Source of the DNA: Gluconacetobacter tumulisoli | Lineage (GTDB): Bacteria; Pseudomonadota; Alphaproteobacteria; Acetobacterales; Acetobacteraceae | Assembly (NCBI RefSeq): GCF_014174155.1 | Contig: NZ_JABEQM010000002.1 | Coordinates: forward strand, 248,001 to 312,000 | Direction: 5' to 3' | DNA: 64,000 nucleotides | Position numbers and translations under genes: made by a program | Notes under the pieces: model-generated | Told to the model about the DNA's origin: nothing | Databases searched by the model: none | What the model saw: the letters and a program-made list of their open reading frames with translations, nothing else | Part shown: piece by piece, positions 17,867 through 26,507 of the stretch | Layout of the letters: the number at the start of each line of letters is the position of its first letter | How positions within the stretch are numbered: the stretch's first letter is position 1

Positions 17867-19315
17867 TCAGGCGTTCAGGTAGATGGTCTGCGTTTCCACA
17901 TACGCCTCCAGCCCATGCTGGCCATCCTCGCCGCCGATGCCGCTGTCGCGATAGCCATGGTGGAAGCCATGCGCCGCCTCGCCGCCCTCGCGGTTCACAT
18001 AGACCTCGCCGAATTCCAGATCGGCGTTGATCTTCATGATCCGCTCGAGGGAATTGGTGAACACATAGGCCGACAGGCCATAGCGGGACGCGTTGGCCTG
18101 GCGGATCGCATCCTCGTAGCTGTCCACCCGGATCAGCGAGAGGACCGGCCCGAACACCTCATCCTGCGTGATGTCCATCTTCTCGGTCACATCGGTCAGC
18201 AGCGTCGGCGCATAGAACTGCCCCTTGTCATAGAGGCCGCCGGTCAGGCGCGCACCGCCAAATTCAAGTTTCGCGCCCTGTTCGACCGCCCGCCTGACCA
18301 TCTTGTCCACTTTTTCCAGCTCCGGACCACAGACCTTCGGCCCCATGTCCGTCGTCTCGTCCAGCGGGTTGCCGACCTTCAGGTTGCGGATGCGGCCGCG
18401 CAGCTTTTCCGCGAAGACGTCGTAAATCTTCGCATCGACATAGGTGCGCTCGTTCGCCGTGCAGACCTGGCCGGCATTGCCGAAGCGCGCCGCAACGGCG
18501 GCCTCCACGGCGCGGTCGATATCCGCATCGTCCGCCACGATGAACGGTGCCTTTCCACCCAGTTCCAGACGCACGATTTTCAGATGCTCCGCCGCGGCGG
18601 CCATGATCTTCCGGCCCGCCGGCGTGCTGCCGGTCATGGTGATCAGCCGGGTATCCGGGTGCGCCACCAGCGGCACGCCGACACGCGGACCGTCGCCCGT
18701 GACGATATTGACCACACCCGGCGGAATTTCCGCCTCGGCCACCAGCTTCGCCAGTTCCAGCGCGGCCAGCGGCGTCATTTCATGCGGCTTGACGACAATG
18801 CTGTTGCCCGCCGCCAGCGCCGGCCCGAGCTTGCGCGCGACCAGCGCCAGCGGGAAATTCCACGCGGCGATCGCACCGACCACGCCGACCGGCTTGCGGT
18901 CGATCAGGATCTTCTCGCCGGGGCGCGATCCCGGAAGAATCTCGCCTTCCAGCCGACGCGCGTTTTCGGCGGCGAAACGCAGCAGATCGGCCGCAAATCC
19001 CACCTCGACGCGCGCCTCGCGGATCGGCTTGCCCATTTCCTGCGTGATCGTGCGCGCCAGATGCTCGGCATCGCGCCGGATCAGGCCAATCAGGCGATAC
19101 AGGCCATCCGCCCGCTCGGTCGCGGTCCGGCGCCGCCATGCCGGCATCGCCGCCTTCGCGGCCGCGACCGCACGATCGACGTCCTCGGACGTGCCGTTGG
19201 CCACCTGCGCCAAAATCTCGCCCGTCGCCGGATTTTCCACGGCAAGGCGCTCGCCCCGGCTGGCAGCCACCCAGCGACCGTCGATGAAAAGATCGTAGTT
19301 CTGTTGCAAACCCAT
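17867..19315 (-). CDS. aldA: Aldehyde dehydrogenase, AldA (lactaldehyde/glycolaldehyde) type
   Basis: A 482-residue NAD-dependent aldehyde dehydrogenase. The coenzyme region is AAWNFPLALVARKLGPALAAGNSIVVKP, the Gly motif MTGSTPAG, the general base Glu251 in RLELGGKAP, and the nucleophile Cys285 in NAGQVCTANERTYV. The C-terminal segment FGEVYVNREGGEAAHGFHHG plus KHGL-like DGQHGLEAYVETQTIYL follows E. coli AldA closely; this Asn-Arg-Glu with aromatic-x-x-Gly pattern is typical of lactaldehyde/glycolaldehyde dehydrogenases. It would make lactate or glycolate from the aldehydes. The start at 19315 is chosen over 19465 because the domain begins there. Confidence 0.85.
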   Translation of the reverse strand: MGLQQNYDLFIDGRWVAASRGERLAVENPATGEILAQVANGTSEDVDRAVAAAKAAMPAWRRRTATERADGLYRLIGLIRRDAEHLARTITQEMGKPIREARVEVGFAADLLRFAAENARRLEGEILPGSRPGEKILIDRKPVGVVGAIAAWNFPLALVARKLGPALAAGNSIVVKPHEMTPLAALELAKLVAEAEIPPGVVNIVTGDGPRVGVPLVAHPDTRLITMTGSTPAGRKIMAAAAEHLKIVRLELGGKAPFIVADDADIDRAVEAAVAARFGNAGQVCTANERTYVDAKIYDVFAEKLRGRIRNLKVGNPLDETTDMGPKVCGPELEKVDKMVRRAVEQGAKLEFGGARLTGGLYDKGQFYAPTLLTDVTEKMDITQDEVFGPVLSLIRVDSYEDAIRQANASRYGLSAYVFTNSLERIMKINADLEFGEVYVNREGGEAAHGFHHGYRDSGIGGEDGQHGLEAYVETQTIYLNA

Positions 19316-19814
19316 GTTCCGCTCCCTGTTCCGACCCGATGGATGTGACCCGCGGCCGCGGCCTGTGCAAGAGTCAACGACGGACGGGCGGAAAGTTGCG
19401 GCCTGGCATCGTGAAAGATCGGTCAGGCGCCTGCTGTCGTTTTCCGGAAATCCATCCGTGAACATAGGTGGGTTGCAACGCCGTCAGCCCAGCTTCCTCC
19501 CGGAAAATCCGAATTTCCACACCGAAAACGCCTGTCCTCCACGCCCTCGAGACCATCATCAGATTCTCCTAGAAGAAAACAGCAAACAATCCTTCCCTTT
19601 CATTTCCTGCAACACAGACCGTCCTTTTCCTATCCTGTCGGAACGGTTCCGGTGACACCCTGAATGCCCCCACCACGCGAATGCGGGGACGACCTCGCCA
19701 CCCTCCCGATCGACGGCGGGGCAACGCCAGGCCGCCCCCACTTTCAAGACAGCCCGTTAATGCCTATGGGGATCAATCCAGCCTTTCCGCGCCCAGCCCA
19801 CGAGAACCGGTCCA
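19316..19814. other. 499-base divergent intergenic region
   Basis: Separates the divergent AldA-type and PaiB-like genes. It contains an AT-richer segment (about 19500-19650), the likely promoter zone. Small open frames at 19374-19559 and 19559-19747 show no recognisable domain and I do not support them as genes. Confidence 0.4.
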
Positions 19815-20438
19815 ATGTACACACCCCCCGCCTTCCGCACCGACGACCTGCCCGCCCTGCACGCGATGATGCGCGCGGCGCGGCTGGCGACGCTGGTCAC
19901 CGCCACCACCGACGGCCCGATCGCGACCCCCCTGCCGCTGCTGCTGGCCGAGGACGAGGGCGAATACGGCGTGCTGTACGGCCACGTCGCCCGCGCCAAT
20001 CCCCAGTGGAGCACGCCCGCGACCGGCCCGGCGATCGCCCTGTTCATGGGACCGGACGCCTATGTCTCGCCCGGCTGGTACGCCAGCAAGCGCGAACACG
20101 GCAAGGTGGTGCCGACCTGGAACTACACCGCCGTGCAGGCCGCCGGGCCGATCGAATTCTTCGACGATCCCGACCGGCTGCGCGACGTCGTCACCCGCCT
20201 GACCGACCGGCACGAGGCCGGGCGCGCCGACCGCTGGGCGGTATCCGACGCGCCGGACGCCTTCATCGCCGCCCAGCTGCGCGGCATCGTCGGACTGCGC
20301 CTGCCCATCGCCCGGCTGCAGGGCAAACGCAAGCTCAGCCAGAACCGCGCGGCCGACGACCGCGCCGGCGTGGCCGAGGGCCTGGCCGCCAGCCCCGATC
20401 CGGCCGACCAGGCCATGGCGGCCCTGATCCCGCGCTGA
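19815..20438 (+). CDS. PaiB-like FMN-binding protein
   Basis: A 207-residue protein of the FMN-binding split-barrel family related to Bacillus PaiB. Features: MYTPPAFRTDDLPALHAMM at the start, LYGHVARANPQW near 60 (His-x-Ala-x-x-Asn-x-Gln), ALFMGPDAYVSPGWYASKREHGKVVPTWNY in the middle, and a late QGKRKLSQNRAADDRAGV motif. Members are annotated as negative regulators but are more likely flavin- or heme-binding enzymes or stress proteins. Length matches the family (about 207). It has no close operon partner. Confidence 0.88.
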   Translation: MYTPPAFRTDDLPALHAMMRAARLATLVTATTDGPIATPLPLLLAEDEGEYGVLYGHVARANPQWSTPATGPAIALFMGPDAYVSPGWYASKREHGKVVPTWNYTAVQAAGPIEFFDDPDRLRDVVTRLTDRHEAGRADRWAVSDAPDAFIAAQLRGIVGLRLPIARLQGKRKLSQNRAADDRAGVAEGLAASPDPADQAMAALIPR

Positions 20439-20558
20439 CCGCCCGTCTTGCGCGTCGCACCATGACGTTTTCGTGCGATCGCGCCCGCGCGCCCTCCCCC
20501 TTGTTTGCCGCATCGGCATGCCCACGCTTAGTAGGCCAGAAAAAAACAGGAGGGACCC

Positions 20559-20972
20559 ATGTCCGACTCTTTCATGAACCAGCAGCAGACCGATCTCCAG
20601 CAGACCAGCCTCAACCCGCAGGCCGAAACGCATGAACTGATCGCCTCGGACAAGGTGGAAGGCACCGCCGTCTATTCCCGCACCGGCGAAAGGCTCGGCA
20701 CCGTCAAGCATTTCATGGTCGACAAGCAGACCGGCCATGTCACCTATGCGGTCATGAGCTTCGGCGGCTTCCTGGGCATCGGCAACAGCTACCACCCGCT
20801 GCCGTGGAGCGCCCTGACCTACGATCCCGGCCAGGGCGGCTACGTCGTCGACCTGACGCGCGAGCAGCTGCAATCGGCCCCCGTGTACAACGAGGACACG
20901 ATGCCGAACTGGAGCGACGACATGTACGGCCGTGGAATCGACGATTATTATCGGCGCTCCACGGACTTCTGA
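20559..20972 (+). CDS. PRC-barrel domain protein
   Basis: A 137-residue cytoplasmic protein. After a Gln-rich start of about 25 residues comes a PRC-barrel: VEGTAVYSRTGERLGTVKHFMVDKQTGHVTYAVMSFGGFLGIGNSYHPLPWSALTYD. Such proteins occur widely in alphaproteobacteria as stress-linked proteins and RimM or photosynthetic reaction-centre relatives. An AGGAGGGA ribosome site lies eight bases ahead of the ATG. Role unknown. Confidence 0.88.
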   Translation: MSDSFMNQQQTDLQQTSLNPQAETHELIASDKVEGTAVYSRTGERLGTVKHFMVDKQTGHVTYAVMSFGGFLGIGNSYHPLPWSALTYDPGQGGYVVDLTREQLQSAPVYNEDTMPNWSDDMYGRGIDDYYRRSTDF

Positions 20973-21508
20973 CGCCTGTCGCCGGCGGGCTGCGGGCCGG
21001 CGGGTTCCGGATACGTCGTCCGGCACCCTGCGTCCTGCGGATCCGCCGACAGGATCCCGGGCCTCGGCCCGTCGCCACACCGCGCGTCGCGCGCCGACCG
21101 GGCGTGCGGCGCGTGCGTGTGTGCGTCCCCGCCGGTCCATCGGCGGCGCGATGGCAGATGCCGGCCTGACCAACGAACGCCGCCCCGCCTGACGCGCCCC
21201 TCCACGCCCGCCGGCGCCCCGGCCCCGCGCGACATACGCGCGACATCGGCCGTGCGCCACATCGGCCTCGCAGGTCGGATCGCCCCTTCCCCCGAAACAT
21301 CTCCGCCCGCCGGACCGGCAGCCTCGCGCGGCTGCGCCCGCGTCCCGGCGCCCTCTCCTCGCGGCGCCGCCCCGCCATGCACCGGACGCCTGCCGAAACG
21401 AATTCCCGGCCGGGCATCGTTGCATTATCAATACCATGACCCCAGGCCGTCGGTCCCAAGCCATCGGCCCCAGACCCACGCCCACGACCTTCGACCCGAA
21501 AGCCCCCC
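20973..21508. other. 536-base GC-rich intergenic region
   Basis: No supported gene. The stretch is very GC-rich; an AT-richer segment near 21415-21440 (TTGCATTATCAATACC) lies about 80 bases ahead of the ammonia-lyase homologue and is the most likely promoter place. Confidence 0.35.
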
Positions 21509-23005
21509 ATGACCACGCTGATCCTCGACCGCCCCCTGACATCGGACCAGATCCACCGGATCGCCTGCCACGGCGCGACCCTGGCGCTGTCCGACGCCGC
21601 CCTGGCCCGCATCGACGCCGCCCACGCGGCCCTGCGCACGCTGGTGGACGGCGACAGGCCGGTCTACGGGCTGAACACCGGCGTGGGCGCCCTGTCGGAC
21701 ACGCGGATCTCCGCGGCGGAGCAGACCGCCCTGTCGCGCAAGATCCTGTTCAGCCATGCGGTCGGCGTCGGCACGCCCCTGGACGAGGCCACGACCCGCG
21801 CGATCGTCGCCTGCGCCATCAACGGCTACTGCCACGGCCGGTCCGGGATCCGGGCGGATATCGTGCTGCTGCTGGTCCGCCTGCTGAATGCGAACTGCCT
21901 GCCGGTCATCCCCCGCGACGGCTCGGTCGGCTATCTCAGCCACATGGCCCATGTCGCCCTGCCGCTGATCGGCCACGGCGCGCTGCGCCTGGACGGCGAG
22001 ACCCTGCCGGCGCGCGAGGCCCTGCGGCGGCTGGACCTGGCCCCCGTGACGCTGGGCGCGAAAGAAGGGCTCTGCCTGGTCAACGGCCTGCCGTGCGCCA
22101 CGGGCATCGGCGCGCTGGTGACGACCCGCCTGCGGGACCTGATGGACTGGGCCGACTGCATCGCCGCCGTCACCTTCGACGTGCTGGGCGGGCAGGTGCG
22201 CGCCTTCGACCCGCGCTCGGCCCGGCTGCGCGCCTTTCCCGGCAGCATCGCGGTGGCGGACCGGCTGACCGCGCTCCTGGCCGGGTCGCCGTCGCTGGCC
22301 CGGTCGGCCGGCGCCCGCACCCAGGACGCGCTGAGCCTGCGCGCCATCCCGCAGGTCCACGGCGCGGCGCGCGACGCGCTGGCGGGCCTGCGCGGCGCCA
22401 TCGACCTGGAACTGCAGAGCCTGTCGGACAATCCGGCCATCGTCGCCGACGGCCCGGCGATCGAGGTGTTTTCCGAAGCCCACGCCGTCGGCGCCGCCCT
22501 GGCCCAGGCGATGGACCAGTCGGCGATCGTCACCGCCACCCTCGGCGGCATCGCCGAACGGCGGCTGGACCGCATGGTCAACCCCCTGGTCAGCCCCTGG
22601 CCGCCCTTCCTGGCGACCGATCCCGGCACCGGCAGCGGCTTCATGATCGCCCAGTACACCGCGGCATCGCTGGTGGCGCAGAACCGGCGGCTGGCGGCCC
22701 CGGCCAGCCTGGACGGCGGCATCACCTCGGCCCTGCAGGAAGACATCCTGGTCCACGCCACGCCCGCGGCGCTCAAGGCCGCGACAATCGTGGACAACAC
22801 GCGCACCATCCTGGCGATCGAGCTGCTGGCCGCCTGCCAGTGCATCGACCTCGCCGGCGGCCCCGCCGGCTTCGCGCCCCGCACGGCGGACCTCTTCCAC
22901 ACCGTCCGCGCCCTCGTCCCCCGCTATGACGAGGACCACCCCCTGGCCGACGACATCACCGGCCTCGCGACCCTGCTGTCCATCACCCCGCCGCCCGCCC
23001 TCTAG
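21509..23005 (+). CDS. Histidine ammonia-lyase homologue lacking the MIO triad
   Basis: A 498-residue protein that aligns along its whole length with histidine ammonia-lyase: YGLNTGVG (Tyr53), KEGLCLVNGLPCATG, SLRAIPQVHGAARDAL, LQSLSDNPAIV, SGFMIAQYTAASLVAQNR, ALQEDILVHATPAALKAATIVDNTR and LAIELLAACQ. But the loop that builds the cofactor reads GSVG-YLSHMAH (residues 138-148) where HutH has GSVG-ASG-DLAPLAH. The Ala-Ser-Gly triad is absent, a clean three-residue loss with the frame kept. The electrophilic MIO group cannot form, so classical ammonia elimination from histidine is unlikely. No hutU, hutI or hutG genes are near. The gene is intact and GC-rich in third positions, so it is probably functional in another role. 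Confidence 0.85.
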   Translation: MTTLILDRPLTSDQIHRIACHGATLALSDAALARIDAAHAALRTLVDGDRPVYGLNTGVGALSDTRISAAEQTALSRKILFSHAVGVGTPLDEATTRAIVACAINGYCHGRSGIRADIVLLLVRLLNANCLPVIPRDGSVGYLSHMAHVALPLIGHGALRLDGETLPAREALRRLDLAPVTLGAKEGLCLVNGLPCATGIGALVTTRLRDLMDWADCIAAVTFDVLGGQVRAFDPRSARLRAFPGSIAVADRLTALLAGSPSLARSAGARTQDALSLRAIPQVHGAARDALAGLRGAIDLELQSLSDNPAIVADGPAIEVFSEAHAVGAALAQAMDQSAIVTATLGGIAERRLDRMVNPLVSPWPPFLATDPGTGSGFMIAQYTAASLVAQNRRLAAPASLDGGITSALQEDILVHATPAALKAATIVDNTRTILAIELLAACQCIDLAGGPAGFAPRTADLFHTVRALVPRYDEDHPLADDITGLATLLSITPPPAL

Positions 23006-23020
23006 ACCGCCGCCGTCCCG

Positions 23021-23899
23021 TCAGCACATCTCGGCCAGGTACTCCATGAACGCCTGCGCCCGGCGCGAGAGATGCTGGCCGGAGGCATGGACGGCATAGA
23101 TGTTGATATCCTCCTGCTTGAAGGCGTCCAGCGCGGTCTCCAGCCGGCCGGCCCGCAGGTCGGCCGCGATATCGTAGTCCGTCTTCAGAACGACCCCGGC
23201 GCCCGAGATCGCCCAGTGCCGCAGCAGCCCGCCGTCATTGGTCATCCTGTCGCCCGACACATGCACCGGCAGAGACGCCTCGCCGTCCCGGAAGCGCCAG
23301 ATGCTCTGCGGATCGCCTTTCCGCGCCAGCACCAGGCAGTTATGGCCCGACAGCTCCTCGGGACGGCACGGCTTGCCATGTCGCGCCCAGTAGGCCGGCG
23401 CGGCGCAGACCGAACGCCCGCCGCGCAGGATAAGGCGCGCCTTCAGCCGGGAATCCGAAAGCGGGCCGGTCCGCAGGCCGAGGTCGTAGCCCCCATGTAT
23501 CAGATCGACCACGTCGTCGCTCAACGACAGGTCGAAACGCACCGCCGGATGGCGGGCCAGGAAACCGTCGATCAGACCGCACAGCCGGGTACGCCCGAAA
23601 TCGTTGAGCGACGTGACGCGGATGGTGCCTTTCAGGGGACCGTCCCCCGCGGCCTGGTCGACGGCCTCGTCCAGGGCAAGGAGGACGCCGCGGCACTGGC
23701 GCGCGAACCGCTCGCCCTCCGGGGTCAGCGCCAGCTTGCGGGTCGACCGCAGGACCAGCCGGGCGCCCACATGATCCTCCAGCCGCCGCAGGCTGGCCGT
23801 CACGGCGGACGGCGCAAGCCGCCGCGCACGCGCCACGGCGGCCAGGCTGCCCTGCTCGGCGATGTCGATGAAGACGCGGATATGCGCGAGAAGGTCCAT
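23021..23899 (-). CDS. LysR-family transcriptional regulator
   Basis: A 292-residue LysR protein. The winged helix covers residues 1-60 (LLAHIRVFIDIAEQGSLAAVARARRLAPSAVTASLRRLEDHVGARLVLR); the periplasmic-binding-like effector domain follows (IRVTSLNDFGRTRLCGLIDGFLARHPAVRFDLSLSDDVVDLI). It resembles the CrgA/DsdC-like group with LxxRTGPLxDSRL. It is divergent from the PRISE-type reductase gene and separated from it by about 190 bases, the usual layout of a regulator and its target. It ends only 15 bases from the lyase homologue's end, with no terminator visible. Confidence 0.92.
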   Translation of the reverse strand: MDLLAHIRVFIDIAEQGSLAAVARARRLAPSAVTASLRRLEDHVGARLVLRSTRKLALTPEGERFARQCRGVLLALDEAVDQAAGDGPLKGTIRVTSLNDFGRTRLCGLIDGFLARHPAVRFDLSLSDDVVDLIHGGYDLGLRTGPLSDSRLKARLILRGGRSVCAAPAYWARHGKPCRPEELSGHNCLVLARKGDPQSIWRFRDGEASLPVHVSGDRMTNDGGLLRHWAISGAGVVLKTDYDIAADLRAGRLETALDAFKQEDINIYAVHASGQHLSRRAQAFMEYLAEMC

Positions 23900-24091
23900 T
23901 CTGCATATTATGTGAATGATGCCTTCATCGCGGGATCAATTCTTCTTTTCCCGCCCGCCGACCATACTGCCGCCACTCCGTTTTCCACCGGCCGGATTTC
24001 CACCGGCCGCATCCAGGCGCCTGCCGCCGGACACCGGGCCGGAGCGCGCGGCCGGACACCACGGCCGCAGACATCGTTCGACGAGGATCCC

Positions 24092-25135
24092 ATGAGCGCA
24101 CGACATGTCCTGATCGCCGGCGCCAACGGCGTGGTCGGCCTCGCCGCCCTGAACGCCTTCCAGGGCGCGGGCTGGGCCGCCACCACGCTCAGCCGCGCGA
24201 CGCGCGGGCCGGGCAGCGGCGCGCATGTCAGCGCCGACCTGCTCGACCCCGAAAGCCTCGCCACGCAGGGCGGCGCGCTGAAGGGGGTCACGCATCTCTT
24301 CTACACCGCCCTCCGGCCGAACCCCGACCCGGGCGTCGAGGCGGACGAGAACGCCGCGATGCTGGAAAACCTGGTGGCGGCCCTGCGCGCGGCCGGCGCA
24401 CCGCTGGAACGCCTGGTCTTCATCCAGGGCGGCAAGGTCTACGGCGCGCATCTGGGCGTCTACAAGACGCCGGCGCGCGAGGATGACAGCCGCCATTTCC
24501 CCCCCAACCTCTATTTCCGGCACGAGGATTTCGCCCGGTCGCAGGAAAGCACGGGGCTGAAATGGACGGCGCTGCGGCCCGATATCGTCATCGGCCATTC
24601 GCTGGGCTCGTCGATGAATCTCGGCAACCTGATCGGGCTGTACGGCACGCTCTGCCGCGAGACGAACACCGCGATGCAGTTCCCCGGGACGGACGCCGCC
24701 TATCGCAACACGCTGGTCAACATCGTCGGCAGCGACGTGCTGGGCGAGGCCGCGCTGTGGGCGGCGGAGAACGGCATGGACGGGGCCTTCAACATCACCA
24801 ACGGCGACGTCTTCCGCTGGTCGCATGCATGGCCCCGGCTCGCGGAATGGTTCGGGGTGGAGGTCGGCGAGCCGCAGCCGATCTCGCTCGCCCGGCGCCT
24901 GCACGCGCTCCGCCCCGTCTGGGCGCAGGTTGCCGCCCGGCATGGCCTGGCCGAAGCCGATCCGGACCGGCTCGCACTGGGCGGGTTCGGCGATTTCATC
25001 TTCCATGTCGAAAAGGATGCGATCTTCGACGTGACCAGGGCGCGCCAGGCCGGCTTCCCCGGCATGACCCGCCGCTCGGACGACGTGCTGCTCGCCCACC
25101 TGGACGCCATGCGCGAACGCCGGCTCATCCCCTGA
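24092..25135 (+). CDS. PRISE-type short-chain reductase (NAD-dependent epimerase/dehydratase family)
   Basis: A 347-residue extended SDR. The nucleotide site is VLIAGANGVVGLAALNAF. Marks of the progesterone 5-beta-reductase/iridoid synthase-like (PRISE) group: FIQGGKVYGAHLG with the catalytic Lys and the Tyr in LYFRHEDF, WTALRPDIVIGHSLGSSMNLGNLIGLY, and a late FNITNGDVFRWSHAWPRLAEWFG. PRISE enzymes reduce activated C=C bonds of enones. The LysR regulator transcribed the other way is its probable controller. Natural substrate unknown. Confidence 0.85.
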   Translation: MSARHVLIAGANGVVGLAALNAFQGAGWAATTLSRATRGPGSGAHVSADLLDPESLATQGGALKGVTHLFYTALRPNPDPGVEADENAAMLENLVAALRAAGAPLERLVFIQGGKVYGAHLGVYKTPAREDDSRHFPPNLYFRHEDFARSQESTGLKWTALRPDIVIGHSLGSSMNLGNLIGLYGTLCRETNTAMQFPGTDAAYRNTLVNIVGSDVLGEAALWAAENGMDGAFNITNGDVFRWSHAWPRLAEWFGVEVGEPQPISLARRLHALRPVWAQVAARHGLAEADPDRLALGGFGDFIFHVEKDAIFDVTRARQAGFPGMTRRSDDVLLAHLDAMRERRLIP

Positions 25136-25304
25136 ACCGGCCACCCCCCGAACGGAGGCGCCGCGCACATGCTTTTGAAAACCGACGCATGGCACATGAT
25201 AAAACCGGACGCCCGGTGATTCCCCTTGACGGCAATTCCTTCCGGGGGAGTAGAACTGCAATCCAGCAGCATGCATCGGATATTCGCCGTGGGTTCATCG
25301 CACC

Positions 25305-25895
25305 ATGACTGACCTTGGGAAAATGGCCGGGGAGAATGTCGCCGGGCTGATCTTCGACTGCGACGGAACGCTCGTGAACACACCGCCCATCTATGCGCGC
25401 GCATGGGAAAAGGGCTTCGCGGAATCCGGCGTCCGGATGCCTGCGGAATGGTTCATGGCCAGGGCCGGCATGTCCGATCACGTCCTGATGGACGCGTTCG
25501 CTTCCGATTTCAAAGCTCTCTTCGACCGGAAATCGGCGGTCCGGACAATGCGAAAGGCTTTTTTTGAAGACATCGGCGCATTGACCGAAATCGATCACGT
25601 CGCGCGGATCGCACGGGACAACCACGGCAGGCGTCCCATGGCCGTCGCCTCCGGGGGCGCCCGGATCATCGTGGAATCCTGCCTCGAGGCCACGGGCCTC
25701 ATCGATCTGTTCGACGCCATCGTGACGATCGAGGACGTCGCCCATCCGAAGCCCGCGCCGGACCTGTTCCTCCGGGCGGCCGAGGTCATGGGCGTCAGCC
25801 CTGCCGAATGCATGGTCTTCGAGGACACGCCTTCGGGGCTTGAAGCGGCCTCGCGGGCAGGGATGCGGGGGATCGACATCACCAAGTTCGGGTAA
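25305..25895 (+). CDS. HAD-superfamily phosphatase (beta-phosphoglucomutase-like)
   Basis: A 196-residue HAD hydrolase. The nucleophile motif is LIFDCDGTLVNT (Asp18, Asp20), the Ser motif MAVASGGA, Lys in DVAHPKPAPDLFLRAAEVMGV and the acid pair in CMVFEDTPSGLEAASRAGM. The helical cap lies between residues 25 and 90. Such enzymes dephosphorylate small sugar phosphates. Slightly short for the family (usually 210-230), the lost part being the final helix. No close operon partner. Confidence 0.88.
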   Translation: MTDLGKMAGENVAGLIFDCDGTLVNTPPIYARAWEKGFAESGVRMPAEWFMARAGMSDHVLMDAFASDFKALFDRKSAVRTMRKAFFEDIGALTEIDHVARIARDNHGRRPMAVASGGARIIVESCLEATGLIDLFDAIVTIEDVAHPKPAPDLFLRAAEVMGVSPAECMVFEDTPSGLEAASRAGMRGIDITKFG

Positions 25896-25996
25896 TCCCC
25901 CGGCCCGGACCCGCCGGCCTTGAAGCCGGCCTGCGCCGATCCACATCCCGCATGTCCTCCCGAGGCCTGGCCTCGCGGCGCGCAAGGGGAAATGCG

Positions 25997-26491
25997 ATGT
26001 CGGGAAAGATCGTCACCTGCCTGTGGTTCGCCCCGGGCGCGGCGCGGAACGCGGCGGAATTCTATGCCGCCACCTTCCCCGACAGCCATGTCGGGCCGGC
26101 GCTTTACGCGCCCTCCGACTACCCGGGCGGTGAACAGGGGGACGAATTGACCGTCGAGTTCACCGTGCTCGGCCAGTCCTTCATCGGCCTGAACGGCCGA
26201 CCGCCGTTTCCCCCGAACGAGGCGGTAAGCTTCCAGGTGATGACCGATGACCAGGCGGAAACCGACCGCTACTGGAACGCCATCGTCGAACAGGGCGGCA
26301 GCGAAAGCGACTGCGGCTGGTGCAGGGATTGCTGGGGCTTTTCCTGGCAGATCGTGCCCCGCGCCCTGATGGCCGCGATGAAGGACCCGGACCGCGCCGC
26401 CGCGAAACGGGTGATGGACGCCATGATGACCATGCGCCGGATCGACATCGCCCGGATCGAGGCCGCGCGCGCAGGCCACGCGGCGGCCTGA
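25997..26491 (+). CDS. PhnB-like VOC-family protein
   Basis: A 164-residue protein of the glyoxalase/VOC fold, PhnB-like (3-demethylubiquinone methyltransferase-like domain). Features: ITVCLWF-type start KIVTCLWFAPGAARNAAEFYAATFPDS, FTVLGQSFIGLNGRPPFPPNEAVSFQVMTDDQAETDRYWNAIVEQGGSESDCGWCRDCWGFSWQIVP. The GWCRD/WGFSWQ pattern is the family hallmark. ATG 25997 is preferred to 25952 as the domain begins there. No enzyme function is established for this group. Confidence 0.87.
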   Translation: MSGKIVTCLWFAPGAARNAAEFYAATFPDSHVGPALYAPSDYPGGEQGDELTVEFTVLGQSFIGLNGRPPFPPNEAVSFQVMTDDQAETDRYWNAIVEQGGSESDCGWCRDCWGFSWQIVPRALMAAMKDPDRAAAKRVMDAMMTMRRIDIARIEAARAGHAAA

Positions 26492-26507
26492 AGCAGGCGA
26501 CCCCTGT

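Noticed and set aside
19559-19747. 62-codon minus-strand frame in the gap before the PaiB-like gene
   Set aside because: No recognisable motif and no ribosome site; it ends in the AT-rich promoter zone.
21509-23005. Histidine utilisation operon
   Set aside because: Only a HutH homologue is present, without its cofactor triad and without hutU, hutI or hutG nearby.
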